Source of the DNA: Panulirus ornatus
Taxonomy: Eukaryota; Arthropoda; Malacostraca; Decapoda; Palinuridae
DNA: 64,000 nt
NCBI RefSeq assembly: GCF_036320965.1
Contig: NC_092279.1
Location: 17,276,241 to 17,340,240, forward strand
Direction of reading: 5' to 3'
How positions within the stretch are numbered: the stretch's first letter is position 1; each line of letters opens with the position of its first letter. Below, piece by piece: positions 13,759 to 25,218 of this stretch. A program made the position numbers and the translations under genes. A model generated the notes under the pieces. It had not been told where the DNA came from. It was given only the letters and a program-made list of their open reading frames with translations, and made no database searches.

Positions 13759-13803
<45 letters not shown>
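13759..13803. repeat. (CA)n microsatellite
   Basis: Uninterrupted CA repeats of about 45 bp. Confidence 0.97.
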
Positions 13804-13806
<3 letters not shown>

Positions 13807-13989
13807 ACCTCTTCCACACTCCCTTTTATTCTGCCCTTAGTTGGCCACTCCACCCCTTCCCTAAGCGCCAAGTCCACCTCCCACATAGCTAAGCAAAGAC
13901 TATGATGTCCACACCCCTACGCCTTCGGGAAGACCACACGATAAAAGACATATGTATATAAACAACCTACGGGGATGTTGCCTTGCCTG

Positions 13990-14470
13990 AATGATGTACT
14001 TAATTCATTTAGTCCCTCCTTCAACCCTGTCTATATCCACTGGTTATCATGATGCTTAACATCACCTTCCCATATCCTTGCCCAAACCTTCACGGCAGTT
14101 CATCCTTCGCGTGGCCTTCCATAACCTCCTGTAACACTTCTCATCACGTCTTTTACCCCTGTGGTCCTCGTTGCATAATAGTGTCTACGACCTCTAGTCC
14201 TTCTTCAGTGTAAAATCCACAAGTCCCTCTTTTCATATGAGCACTCCATGCTCTTGCCTTCGTCTGACAACTCCAGAGACCTTGTCACAACCCAGAGCTG
14301 CTCCTTACAAACCATATCTAAACACCGTCCATTACAACACATACAAACCCACAAGAACCCAGTACAGTCTTAACATTCTTCCATGTCCTCTGACCTCCTA
14401 ATATTTAACACTAGCCTCTATCCTTCCTGGAGCTTCACTGTTCCCCCTTCTTACAATACGGCATCAGCTT
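13990..14470. other. G-poor, pyrimidine-rich tract
   Basis: The plus strand is strongly C/T/A-rich with few G for nearly 500 bases, with phrases such as CCTTGCCCAAACCTTCACGG. Such strand asymmetry is often seen in old LINE bodies, but no protein similarity could be read. Confidence 0.35.
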
Positions 14471-15750
14471 TTGACAGCTAAACACACTTCCTCATGTCAA
14501 AACCCACCCTGCAGGTCTCTGCAACTTCCACGACCCTTAACAACCACGACTCTCGTAATCATTGTGGCACGACGGTACGACCCATGACGGCATGACGTCT
14601 GAACTGACCCCGTTATGAATCAGGTCAAAGGCCAAACTTTCATAACCCATGGGTTGTGGGCCCTAAGGGAGGCATCGCCGTTGCCCAAGGGGTTTAAAAG
14701 GCTGTTAATTCATACACGGCCTTTTAAAGGACCTGTACCAATCTCGTAAAAGGTCGTACAACACCGTAGCCAGTCTCTGGAGGGTTGGAATATGGGGTGT
14801 AGGCGTGGGGAGGCCGGAGTTGTTTGCCTCTCCGACTGGCCGGCAGTTTACAAACACGTCAGCTTCCTGGGCGGCAAGGGCGTAGGGACTTGTTGATAAA
14901 GCTATTTGATACACTTAACGCGCCCCTGCTGAAGGAGGGAGATGAAAGGACTCCTCCATACTTGATGTCGGGCGTCAATATTTAGCTGTGAATTCCTGTA
15001 AGTTGGATGTGTGTAGCTCTTACCCCTTTTATTGGGCAGGTTGAATACAGCGTGTAGCTCGGCTCCCTGAAGCTGTATAAGTGCTATTTAATCCCTTTAC
15101 CACTTTATCGAGCTGGTGTAGTGGTTTACAGGGTTTACGGGGTTTACCAAAAAGTAGGAGTATACAAGATTATGATGGTAAGAAAGAATTGGTTGCTGGT
15201 AGATGTAACCTTACGTGACCTGGGAATGTATTCGGATTCCTTTCACTTTACGGCACGAGTACCACCATCTTCCAGATGCAGATTCAGATAGCACAACCTG
15301 AGCAGTCTTCGAGTTAGAATAATTTCATAAGTCGCGGTATCCCGTGACTGTCCCGAGGTTTAAAAGTAAACACATCGGCTTCAAGTATTCAGAGAATAAG
15401 ATTATGACTCTTCTCCTAACATCCTATGTAACATCAACATCACTAGGGTCTGACCAAGACCCTTTGTGACCCCCCTGTAATTCTTTTGCGCCACCGCTCA
15501 CGGGATGAGCATAGGGTGTGTGCAATAAATTTCCCGGGGTTACTAAAACAAACCAGTCTGTCATGTAGTTATATTCAGATGTCGAGGATTAGGTTAGTCC
15601 TGACTACCGTTACAATGTTATAGTCATGTGTTTTTGCCTTCCATATACGTGCTACTCTCTAACACTGTACAAAAACGAAGTCGGCATTTTATACATTGGT
15701 ATGTCCACCTTCTACAGATGACTGGGCCTGGGAGGGAGAAAAAAAATCGC
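14471..15750. other. Unique sequence, no gene recognised
   Basis: Apart from the DR1-like site at 14622 and its CACGACGGTACGACC neighbour, I see no exon or array. Confidence 0.4.
14622..14634 (+). promoter_or_regulatory. Near-perfect DR1 half-site pair
   Basis: AGGTCA-A-AGGCCA, one mismatch from the DR1 at 24951. Like that copy, it follows a CACGACGGTACGACC-type block, so the two may be copies of one dispersed element. Confidence 0.3.
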
Positions 15751-15754
15751 AGCC

Positions 15755-15905
15755 TGGTATATAAAGAAGGTAGGGTGCATGAAGTATCACAGACTAGAGT
15801 GTGAGGCATTCTGGTCTGTAAAGAAGGTACGGTGCATGAGGTACCACAGACTAGGCTGAGTGGTCTGTATAGAAGGTACGGCCCTTGAAGTCCCACGGGC
15901 TAGAG
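15755..15905. repeat. Three-copy degenerate repeat of about 60 bp
   Basis: Copies share AAGAAGGTACGGTGCATGA and CACAGACTAG with indels between them. Confidence 0.6.
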
Positions 15906-16464
15906 AGCAAGACTCCAGGAGTGTGGCCTCCGAGCGGTGAGTCATGCTCGACGGAAGTGTAAAACCTTATTTGCATGAGTAATGTACCAGAGAAAGAGTT
16001 GAAAAAAAAAAAAAAATTCTCTGGTGTTTGATGGCCGGTCTTGATTAGTTACTGTTGAACCCTCGGTCGTAATGGGATTGGTTGATTTAATTTAGGGGTC
16101 TGTTGGTTCGCTGGAAGGATGGAGAGGGAGAGGAAGGCGGACGTACCACAAGGGAGTGACATGGAAACAGATTTGGTTATGAGCCAGTCAGGAATTGGGG
16201 AGGGAGATGCACAATGTATGTATATAGAGAGAGAGATGGGTCAGATGAAGCATGGGATTAGTGAAGATCTAGTACAGTATATAGTGTAGGATTACTGGCC
16301 TTGTCGTATAAAAGCTACTGGATATCCAATATGGGGGGTATTCAATAGCATGGGGCTGGTTATTGATGATCCAACACAAGGCTGTCGGAGATCTTCAGAA
16401 TGCACGTGTGCTTAAAGTCTAGTACTTGGCCATTTTGAGAGTTGGTGGTGGTGAGGTTAGAGCT

Positions 16465-17191
16465 TGCGAATGACACTGTGGAGCGAAGATTGTGAATGAC
16501 ACTATGGAGGGAAGATTGTTAATGACACTGTGGAGCGAAGATTGTGAATGACACTGTGGAGCGAAGATTGTGAATGACACTGTGGAGCGAAGATTGTGAA
16601 TGACACTGTGGAGCGAAGATTGTGAATGGCACTGTGGAGGGAAGATTGTGAATGACACTGTGGAGCGAAGATTGTGAATGGCACTGTGGAGGGAAGATTG
16701 TGAATGACACTGTGGAGCGAAGATTGTGAATGGCACTGTGGATGGAAGATTGTGAATGACACTGTGGAGCGAAGATTGTGAATGACGTTGTGGAGCGAAG
16801 ATTGTGAATGACACTGTGGAGCGAAGATTGTGAATGGCACTGTGGATGGAAGATTGTGAATGACGCTGTGGAGCGAAGATTGTGAATGACACTGTGGAGC
16901 GAAGATTGTGAATGACACTGTGGAGCGAAGACTGTGAATGACACTGTGGAGCGAAGATTGTGAATGACACTGTGGAGGGAAGATTGTGAATGACACTGTG
17001 GAGGGAAGATTGTGAATGACGTTGTGGAGCGAAGACTGTGAATGACGTTGCGGAGGGAAGATTGTGAATGACACTGTGGAGCGAAGATTGTGAATGACAC
17101 TGTGGAGGTAAGATTGTGAATGACGTTGTGGAGCGAAGATTGTGAATGACACTGTGGAGCGAAGATTGTGAATGACACTGTGGAGGGAAGA
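16465..17191. repeat. 26-bp minisatellite, about 28 copies
   Basis: The unit contains GAATGACACTGTGGAGCGAA plus GATTGT. Variants change GCG to GGG or ATG, or CACT to GTTG. Because 26 is not a multiple of three and the unit lacks minus-strand stops, all three minus frames stay open and read one rotating peptide (VIHNLRSTVSFTIFAPQ). Those frames are not genes. Confidence 0.97.
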
Positions 17192-17518
17192 CTGACCTAC
17201 CATACGTCGCTTAAGCAGAAACAGCCATATAAAGGCTTCGTGTGTTTGTCAGTTGAGCGGAGCTGGGACTTGTAGTAGATAGATAACCACACCGTCGTAC
17301 GTCAGGTGGAGATGGTATGGCTATTGGTGCCACACGTTATGTGTAGGACACGAATATTGATGCCAGACGTGTCATATAAAACCTGGGGGAGGTCAAGGGG
17401 GTCAGACAGGAGCCCATAATGGGAGCCCCTCCGTCAGGTTGGTGCTGGCCGTCCTACCTCCATAAACCACTACTATTCAACCATTGTCGGGCGAGATTTA
17501 TGCTGCACGTAGTCTAAT

Positions 17519-17680
17519 GCCCGTGCGTCCCGGAGAGGAGCTGGACCCGTGCGTCCCGGAGAGTGACCTGGGCCCGTGCGTCCCGGAGAGTGACCTGGAC
17601 CCGTGCGTCCCGGAGAGTGACCTGGGCCCGTGCGTCCCGGAGAGTGACCTGGGCCCGTGCGTCCCGGAGAGGACCTGGAT
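17519..17680. repeat. 27-bp GC-rich minisatellite, about 6 copies
   Basis: Units of CCCGTGCGTCCCGGAGAGTG plus ACCTGG(G/A). In the plus frame they would read a nine-residue CVPESDLGP-type repeat. I saw no splice or start context. Confidence 0.92.
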
Positions 17681-17699
17681 CTGAGGCCTTCGTGAACCA

Positions 17700-18820
17700 C
17701 GGTCCACATCTCGCTGATGAGGCGTAAGTCAGGTTGTAAATAACTTGTCTCCGGCGGTACATTACTCACCCGTGCGCCTCACTGCCTGTCTAATGCTCTG
17801 ACACCACCAGGTGGATTTTATTCAAACTAATTCAAGCTGAATATTTTTTCAATTTTTTTTTTTCTCTCTCTCTCGGATAAACTCTTGCTTAATGATGCTC
17901 TGGTATTTCATTGTCGACTGCTGCGCTCTCCTCACAGACATCCGCTGTCCCTAAATATATATGCGTAACTATGTTCACTAATTTTATACGAGAGGGGGTG
18001 TCAGAATTCTTCGCCCTCTTCTCGACTGGCATTAAGCTTTGTGAAGAGATGCTTGTACATCCCTTTTATACACGATGTTCCATGTGGAAGAACCTTTTAC
18101 TATACACACGTTAGTCCTCTTTAAGGCGGCAGATAAGGCCCTCCAGATGCAATTAGATAAGGTGAATACGTCGGCAAATAATGACGTATTACATCATCCT
18201 TTCCAAGCAGTAAAAACTGGGAATAAAAAAAAAAAGAAAGTCTTCAAGATACCCACACACACCACCCTGGTGGCGGCGGCCAGCATCGTGTTGGGCGTCG
18301 TCGGTTACACAACTGATACTGATCATCCTGGCGGTGGTTGAATTTAACGATGAGTTCCTCGGCGTTTTGTTACGGGCGTGAGGCGGACCCCCACCACCTC
18401 ACGCCCCCCCTTGGACCATAGCTAAGGAGTTGAGTCAACGCTATCTGATGGGTTAGGCCAACCTACTCAGAAGGGGTTAAACTGACGGAACCCAAAGGGG
18501 TTTACTTTAGGTATTGAAAGGATTAGTGTGATAAACGCGGGAGATACCTTGAGAGCGTCCTTCATGGGTCTTGATATCTACGCTGTAGGCTTTAGCTTAT
18601 CTTACTACACCTCGGTTAAGGTAATGGATTTTTAGTTTCTAGTTATGTCTCGCGAGACTGCGTGTTATCCTCCTAATAGGGACGACTTATCGGTTTAGAA
18701 GACCTAATCGGTCATACTCCACGAGTTGAAAAGCTTCGAGCTCGCAAGATCGAATCATCGAACTCTTAAGACGTAGAGGCTTCGAAGTCCCCCACAGTAC
18801 TGCAGTACCACAGTACTACC
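17700..18820. other. Unique sequence, no gene recognised
   Basis: Contains a T-rich run near 17.85 kb and an A-run near 18.23 kb. An 88-codon frame at 18075-18341 has no recognisable domain. No supported gene. Confidence 0.4.
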
Positions 18821-18821
18821 G

Positions 18822-18990
18822 GTTACGGTACCGTACTGCAGGAGTTACCTTCCTCTAGTTACGGTACCGTACTGCAGGAGTTACCTTCCTCTAGTTACGG
18901 TACCGTACTGCAGGAGTTACCTTCCTCTAGTTACGGTACTGTACTGCGGGAGTTACCTTCCTCTAGAAGTTACTGTACCGTACTGCAAGA
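18822..18990. repeat. 36-bp minisatellite, about 4.5 copies
   Basis: Units contain GGTACCGTACTGCAGGAGTT and ACCTTCCTCTAG. Each has the palindrome GGTACC, and the 5' flank has the 12-bp palindrome GTACTGCAGTAC. Confidence 0.92.
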
Positions 18991-19504
18991 GCTGGAGGTA
19001 CCTCCCTGGTGGAGTTACATTAGCGTTAAGTGCCGACTGGTGTGCCTCTGGAGGGCTGGCCGCTGTCAACCACAGATAATTTTGTGGTTATTGATCAAGA
19101 TTAATGGCTGCTGGGGCGGACTGCGGCGAACAGGTCCAGGGGTAGGAGCAGGCAGCCAGACAGCCAGTCAAATACCAGCGGGGTCCGACCCACGCCACTG
19201 CCAGGCCTTAGTACTTGGGTCTCCAAAGAACGCTCTCGGTGTAGGAGTATCTGGAAGGATGAGTGAGAGTCCTGGCGAGGGTGTAACGTTACGTAACACA
19301 GGTGTAGCGTCGCTCGAGTGTTGTGTACACACCCGCACGAGAGAGAGTTACGGCAAGCGACGCTTGGCTGAGGGGCTCAACTTCTAGTGCATAATGGACT
19401 AGTCTGATGATGAAGGCCAGGCCAAGGTGCCAAGATTCGTGAATGTGGTGTCGAATTACTCTCGAAATTGTGGTGAAAGGACGGGACGTTACGTCCCGTT
19501 GTCC

Positions 19505-19745
19505 CAGGTATTACCACACCTGTTTGTTCCATTAGCTGCAGGAGAGAGAGAGCTAATATTACCACACCTGTTTGTTCCATTAGCTGTAGGAGAGAGAGAG
19601 AGAGCTAATATTACCACACCTGTTTGTTCCATTAGCTGTAGGAGAGAGAGAGCTAATATTACCACACCTGTTTGTTCCATTAGCTGTAGGAGAGAGAGAG
19701 AGCTAATATTACCACACCTGTTTGTTCCATTAGCTGCAGGAGAGA
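19505..19745. repeat. Minisatellite of about 48 bp, 5 copies, with embedded (AG)n
   Basis: Each unit carries ACCACACCTGTTTGTTCCAT, TAGCTG(T/C)AGG and a short AG run of variable length. Confidence 0.9.
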
Positions 19746-20244
19746 GGAAAGAAGATATTGCAGGTCTGCGACGTTATGGTTTACCTTAAGAACAGAGTTA
19801 ACTGGAGGGGAAAGGTGAGTTCTGTTTGAGGTTTAAAATCATCGAAAGGTTTATGAACAGGTGTGTAGAACTGACGCGATTTTTCAGATTATTCGCAGTG
19901 ACAATGAATAACATACTGGTGTCCCTCCGAAAATACATATAGACCAGTTGAATTGTATATATTTACTTTGCTGTTACGCTGTTCATGCGAAATATGACCA
20001 TAGTGTATGCGAGAGAATGAAAATTTCATTGATAAATATGCATATAGAAGGCTGTCGAAATATATTCGTTTTACATATTGTAAGGTCGTAATGAAAGCCT
20101 CGTAGCATCATAGCAGCAGCAGCACCACCACCACCAGCGCCGACACCCCGCAAGGCGAGGTCCTCCACCCCTGTCAGTTAAACCTGATCAGGATAAACAT
20201 TAGCAAAGTATTCAGTGCTCAACGGCGGGGCGGCCTCACTCCCT

Positions 20245-20247
<3 letters not shown>

Positions 20248-20313
<66 letters not shown>
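20248..20313. repeat. (TC)n microsatellite
   Basis: About 33 TC units without interruption. Confidence 0.97.
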
Positions 20314-20318
<5 letters not shown>

Positions 20319-20507
20319 GGCAAGAGACCAGTGTCCTCAGGAACTCCCTAAACAGAGATGAAACCGAGTGAAAGAAACAGAGGAGAGAGGCCGCGCGTTG
20401 AGTCAGTACTGCACCTATGGTGGTTTACTGAGCTTAACAAATGAGAGTCAATTTAGGCTGTGTAAAGCGGGTTGGTAGGGTGAGAGTTACACATATGTTG
20501 TTAAGGT

Positions 20508-20660
20508 ACAACCTATAAGGGTCGTGTATCACCCTGACTCAGCCCTTAAGGGTCCTGTGTCACCTTGACTCAGCCCTTAAGGGTCCTGTGTCACCCTGAC
20601 TCAGCCCTTATAAGAGTACAACATAGGAATATGAGGGGTCCTGCATCACCCTAACTCGGC
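20508..20660. repeat. 31-bp repeat, about 4 copies
   Basis: Units of GGGTCCTGTGTCACCCTGAC plus TCAGCCCTTAA. The outer copies are diverged. Confidence 0.85.
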
Positions 20661-20663
20661 CCT

Positions 20664-20803
20664 TCCAGACCCCCTCCCGACCCCCCCCCCAGCCCTTCCT
20701 GGAAACTCCCCCCCCCTCCAAGCCCTTCCAGGAACCCCCCCCCAAGCCCTTCCAGGAACCCCCCCAAGCCCTTCTAGGACCCCCCCCCCCCCCCAAGCCC
20801 TGT
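20664..20803. repeat. C-run minisatellite, about 5 copies
   Basis: AAGCCCTTCCAGGAAC-type units are separated by C-runs of 7 to 15. The minus strand therefore carries five long G-runs in 140 bases, a strong G-quadruplex candidate. Confidence 0.88.
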
Positions 20804-21069
20804 GTGCAGATGGCTGCTTTTCACCTCACGAATCGATTGGCCAAATTTACATTAGAATTCGGCGTTAACAAGGCGACGATTCGTAATTTATCGCTGTAAA
20901 AGATGTGTGAAATTGCATTTGCATAATTTTGGGGATGATTATAAGACACTTTGTGTGGGTGGTGGGAGGAAGGGGTTAAGTTACCTCGGGATGGGCCACT
21001 CTTCTTGCAGGCGGTAGTGGTTGTTGCAACATCTGCCAAACGTTGGGAAATATAAACGTTTTTTTTTCC

Positions 21070-21355
21070 TCGTTAACCAATGGATCATCGTTAACCAATG
21101 GGTCATCGTTAACCGAGGGGTCGTCGTTAACCGAGGGGTCGTCGTTCACCAAGGGGTCATCGTTCACTAAGGAGTCATCGTTCACCAACGAGGTCATCGT
21201 TAACCAAGAGGTCATCGTTAACCAAGAGGTCATCGTTAACCAAGAGGTCATCGTTAACCAAGGGGTCATGGTTAACGAAGGGTCATCGTTAACCAAGAGG
21301 TCATCGTTAACCAAGGGGTCATCGTTAACCAACAGGTCATCGTCAACCAAGGTGT
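21070..21355. repeat. 18-bp minisatellite, about 16 copies
   Basis: Units of GTTAACCAAGAGGTCATC with substitutions. The unit is a multiple of three and open on both strands, giving hexapeptide repeats (LVNDDP on minus) that I regard as spurious. Confidence 0.95.
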
Positions 21356-21545
21356 CATCCAGATCATCATTGGTGCATGGAGTCATTCACTAAATGGCTG
21401 GTTTGTGAGGAATCGCAGGTAAACCAGCAGGTTGCTGGGGAGAGGGAAGTGAGGACATGGTACTTCATACCACAGCCTCCGGCCACGAGGTGCTGTTAAG
21501 TAGTGGGGTCCGAAAGAGGCGGCGATTGTCTCGTAGGGTTCTCGA

Positions 21546-21571
21546 GTGTGTGTGTGTGTGTGTGTGTGTGG
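21546..21571. repeat. (TG)n microsatellite
   Basis: TG repeats of 26 bp. Confidence 0.95.
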
Positions 21572-22209
21572 GAGGGTCGTAAGGGCGGGAATTGGGGGCA
21601 CATAGACCGTATCGTTGGCGTCAGCAGCACTTCGTCGGCATCATTATGCGCTCAGCTCAGCCGCGGCAGCAGCAGATAACCCTCCCACCTGAATGGCCAC
21701 ACACACACACACACACCACCACCACCACCTGACGACCAGCGACCCTGGCTCTGCGTCAGCGGGACGTTGTTGTTTTCCTGCGTACTGCGTACCCCTCCCG
21801 CCTCCTCCTCCCACTCCTCCTCCTCCGGATGACGGCGGGCCTGACTCCCGGGCCGAGTCAGCACTTGGCCAGCACCAGGAAATGGCTCAGCTTCGAGCCT
21901 GCACTTTATCAACGGGAGATCATCAGCGTTCCGGGTGTCGACGACTGATGATGTAGATGATCGTGTTACTTACGAAGGTAGGAGAGGAAGTGGGAGGGAG
22001 GGAGAAGGATAGAGAAGGAGAGAGGGAGGTAGGGAAGAAGGGTAAGAGAGGGGAAATGGGGAGGGGAGGGAGGGGAATAAGGTTGGGGGAGGGAAGGGGA
22101 AAGTGATGGTGGAACGAGAAGGGGAGTAAGGCGAGACAGGAGATGAGAGGTGGGGGTTGGAAGAGGCTTGCGAAGCAAGTTAGTAGAGAGACAATGGAAA
22201 GAGGAAGAG

Positions 22210-22350
22210 GACCTACCTACTCACCTACCTCCCTCCCTTCCTACGTACCTACCTACTTATCTACCTACCTACCTACCTCCCTCCCTACTTAACTCCCTCC
22301 CTACCTACCTATCTACCTATCTACCTACCTGCTTAACTCCCTCCTTACCT
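22210..22350. repeat. (ACCT)n-rich tetranucleotide tract
   Basis: Imperfect TACC/CTCC tetranucleotides. The flanking 21.97-22.13 kb is the opposite, a purine-rich tract. Confidence 0.85.
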
Positions 22351-22685
22351 ACCTACGAACGAGTACTTACGACGAACTTGTACCAAAAGACATGGTCACA
22401 GCGTAGCTCTCGCAGCAGGAGAATGTAGAGCCACAAAGAACGGGTCGTGTGAGTCAGCTCTTGCCAAGTGTTGTGAGTTAGGTGGAGAGATGGCATGTAG
22501 TGTATGCCAGCAGCCCCGCATGTGAGTGAAGTAGAAAGAAAAGACCCAAATGGGGCAAAGGAGTGAAACCTGACATCCTCTTGAAGAGTTGGCTCGCAGC
22601 GCAGCCGTCGCGAACCTTCCTGAGGTACAGGCGGGTGGCACCTCCCTGGCCGATGGCAGCCTACCTCCTGCTGCTGCCACCTGTC

Positions 22686-22686
<1 letters not shown>

Positions 22687-22745
<59 letters not shown>
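22687..22745. repeat. (GA)n microsatellite
   Basis: About 29 GA units. Read on the minus strand it ends CTCCTCGACAG, so the repeat could act as the pyrimidine tract of an acceptor; no supported exon follows. Confidence 0.96.
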
Positions 22746-22747
<2 letters not shown>

Positions 22748-23261
22748 ACGAGCCCTCCCCGTCGTCGCCGGTGAGCGTCGTAAGGTACGTAGAGCATCAA
22801 GCACCGCGTTGGTTCCTCAAGTCGCAAACTCTCTTTGAGAATACGTTCAGATTCCCTCAAGCGTCATGCCAGAGGAATGAAGACAGGATCAGCCAGGGAT
22901 GTGATCCAGCTTAAAAGTATTGTTCGGAATCCTACGCGAGTTTTATCATCTTCCGCGGCGCGATAAATCGGGCTTTACATGCAGCAGCGTTCCAAGTTCG
23001 CCTTCATGATATGCTGCCCAGAAACACGATATCTCACCCTCGGAGGATGAATATTTTTAAGAGGTCATTTTTATCTCACACTTTACATCGTAGCCTCACT
23101 GGTAGTACATTAAACATGCATGGTTCATGACGAGGGAAAACATAGGGGGAGCCGTCCCTTCCGATTTTCTTCGGGTACAGAAAACGACATTGGAATTTGC
23201 TCTTATTAACCCTCCTCCTGAAGCAACATGATCCTTCTGCGTTACCATATAACATCATCAG

Positions 23262-23287
23262 GAGAGAGAGAGAGAGAGAGAGAGAGC
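23262..23287. repeat. (GA)n microsatellite
   Basis: GA repeats of 26 bp. Confidence 0.95.
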
Positions 23288-23614
23288 GACCTCCCGCACG
23301 ACATGTAACGCACAGAGCAGCGCGCGCAGGACAGTCCGTGATGATTGGAAGCCGTCCGGACCCATTTCAGGAGACAGTATCTGGGGGATAGTACGGGGGC
23401 CCAGTGTGCAGAAGGTAGTTCGAGGAGAGTTTGAAGGCGAATTAGAGCAGTTACTGGACTTCCAGGGCACCTGAGGTGGCCTAAGCCGTCTGAGGCCGGG
23501 ATCATAAGCAGAGTGGAAGGACCGGGGACCTCTCAGCACCACGCGGAGGCACCACAGCAGAGACCATCAACCGTGGGAGTGGAAAGGGGAGGTAGGTGGT
23601 GTGTGGGTGTCCTG

Positions 23615-23624
23615 GTATAAAAGC
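23615..23624 (+). promoter_or_regulatory. TATAAAAG box upstream of a 59-bp GC-rich array
   Basis: Canonical TATAAAAG about 35 bases before the 59-bp tandem array at 23.65-24.07 kb. The initiator is not clear. Such boxes also occur by chance in 64 kb. Confidence 0.18.
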
Positions 23625-23649
23625 TGCAGACAACAGGTGAGGAGGGAGG

Positions 23650-24065
23650 ACGAGTGGTGACGAGGAAGAGACTGATGGCGGTGAGCGACGTGTCGCGGCG
23701 ACGGACGACGCGTGGTGACGAGGAAGAGACTGGTGGCGTTGGGCGAACGTGTCGCGGCGACGGACGACGAGTGGTGACGAGGAAGAGACAGATGGCGTTG
23801 GGCGAACGTGTCGCGGCGACGGACGACGAGCGGTGACGAGGAAGAGACTGATGGCGTTGGGCGAATGTGTCGCGGCGACGGACGACGAGTGGTGACGAGG
23901 AAGAGACTGATGGCGTTGGGCGACGTGTCGCGGCGACGGACGACGAGTGGTGACGAGGAAGAGACTGATGGCGTTGGGCGACGTGTCGCGGCGACGGACG
24001 ACGAGTGGTGACGAGGAAGAGACTGATGGCGTTGGGCGACGTGTCGCGGCGAGGGACGACAGGTG
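23650..24065. repeat. 59/60-bp GC-rich minisatellite, about 7 copies
   Basis: Units include GTGGTGACGAGGAAGAGACT, GATGGCGTTGGGCGA and CGTGTCGCGGCGACGGACGA. The 60-bp form has one extra A. They are very CpG-rich and homogeneous, so likely recently expanded. Confidence 0.95.
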
Positions 24066-24499
24066 GTGACGAACAGGGTTAGTGAGGGACGGAGTGTGAC
24101 CGCGAGTGGTGGACGAGTGCGGGGGTGTTCAGTGGACCTATGGTAGTGTCCTGTATGCTCAGTTTTACCCGGGAAAAAAAAGGAAAGAAGGATTCGGACA
24201 CATTAATGAGACCATGGTAGTATATTTACCCCAGTATACCACCACGGCAGTGGCGTACCCTCCTGTTACCGGTCAACCCCGACCCCCAGCAGCTCATTCC
24301 AAATGGCATCCCGAAATAGGATGATTCGATTTTCGCCAAAGTTTGTGATTATATGGGAGGAAGAGGAGGAGGAGGTAGGGTGACTAGAGTGGGAAGAGGA
24401 GATGGGAGGAAGCAGGAAGGGGTGGGTGGTGGTAGGAACGTGTGAAAACGGGGAGGAATTGTGATTAAGGGAGGGTTGTCTCTAGCCCTCAGGTACGAT

Positions 24500-24745
24500 G
24501 ATATCATTCACTGGGTACGATGACTTCCTTTACCCACTGACTTCACTTGTGGAGAATGATGACTTCATGTATGGCGTACGGCGACTTCATTTTCTGAAGT
24601 GAGGTGCCTTCAGATACCGAGTACAGTGACTTCATAGAGTACGATAGCTTTATGTATGGAGTGCGATGACTTCATTCATGGAAGATGACTTCATTCATGT
24701 CGTGTAATGACGTCATTTCATTATGCCCGAGGGATGATGACTTCA
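24500..24745. repeat. Degenerate repeat of about 25-30 bp around GATGACTTCATT
   Basis: About eight diverged copies of TACGATGACTTCATT-like sequence. It adjoins the inverted 21-bp arrays. Confidence 0.65.
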
Positions 24746-24786
24746 CTCCATAGCCGCGGCGTGATGAACCGGTTCACCGTCGACGT

Positions 24787-24905
24787 CACGACGGTACGAC
24801 CCTTGAGCACGACGGTACGACCTTTGAGCACGACGGTCCGACCATTGAGCACGACGGTACGCCACTGAGAACGACGGAACGATCCTCGAGCACGACGGCA
24901 CGACC
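24787..24905. repeat. Left arm of inverted 21-bp array, about 6 copies
   Basis: Units of GAGCACGACGGTACGACCCT with variants. They are the reverse complement of the array at 24988-25218. Confidence 0.93.
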
Positions 24906-24950
24906 AATGGGTATGATGGGCTTGTCTTTGACCTTGTAGAATTAAGGATC

Positions 24951-24963
24951 AGGTCAAAGGTCA
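24951..24963 (+). promoter_or_regulatory. Perfect DR1 nuclear-receptor half-site pair
   Basis: AGGTCA-A-AGGTCA, an exact direct repeat with one-base spacing. It is the classic site for RXR/USP- or HNF4-type receptors. It lies in the spacer between two inverted 21-bp arrays. Binding is inferred from the motif only. Confidence 0.4.
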
Positions 24964-24987
24964 GGCTATTACACTCAAGGATTGCCC

Positions 24988-25218
24988 TGTCGTGCTCAAG
25001 GGTCGTACCGTCGTGCTCAAGGGTCGTACTGTCGTGCTCAAGGGTCGTGCCGTCGTGCTCAAGGGTCGTACCGTCGTGCTCTAGGGTCGTACCGTCGTGC
25101 TCAAGGGCCGTCGTACCGTCGTGCTCAAGGGCCGTCGTACCGTCGTGCTCAAGGCGTCGTACCGTCGTGCTCAAGGGTCGTACCGTCGTGCTCAAGGGTC
25201 GTACCGTCGTGCTCAAGG
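24988..25218. repeat. Right arm of inverted 21-bp array, about 11 copies
   Basis: Units of GTGCTCAAGGGTCGTACCGT, the opposite orientation to the left arm. An exact inverted match of at least 36 bp exists between the arms across an 80-bp spacer. Confidence 0.94.

Noticed and set aside
16303..16315. TATAAAAGC box
   Set aside because: Isolated match without initiator or gene.
16419..17203. Three overlapping minus-strand frames of 183-233 codons
   Set aside because: All read the same peptide from a 26-bp minisatellite; not independent coding evidence.
22590..22690. Minus-strand exon after a (CT)n acceptor (VAAAGGRLPSAREVPP)
   Set aside because: The downstream donor is poor (GTTTCA), and (CT)n-AG coincidences are frequent in this window.
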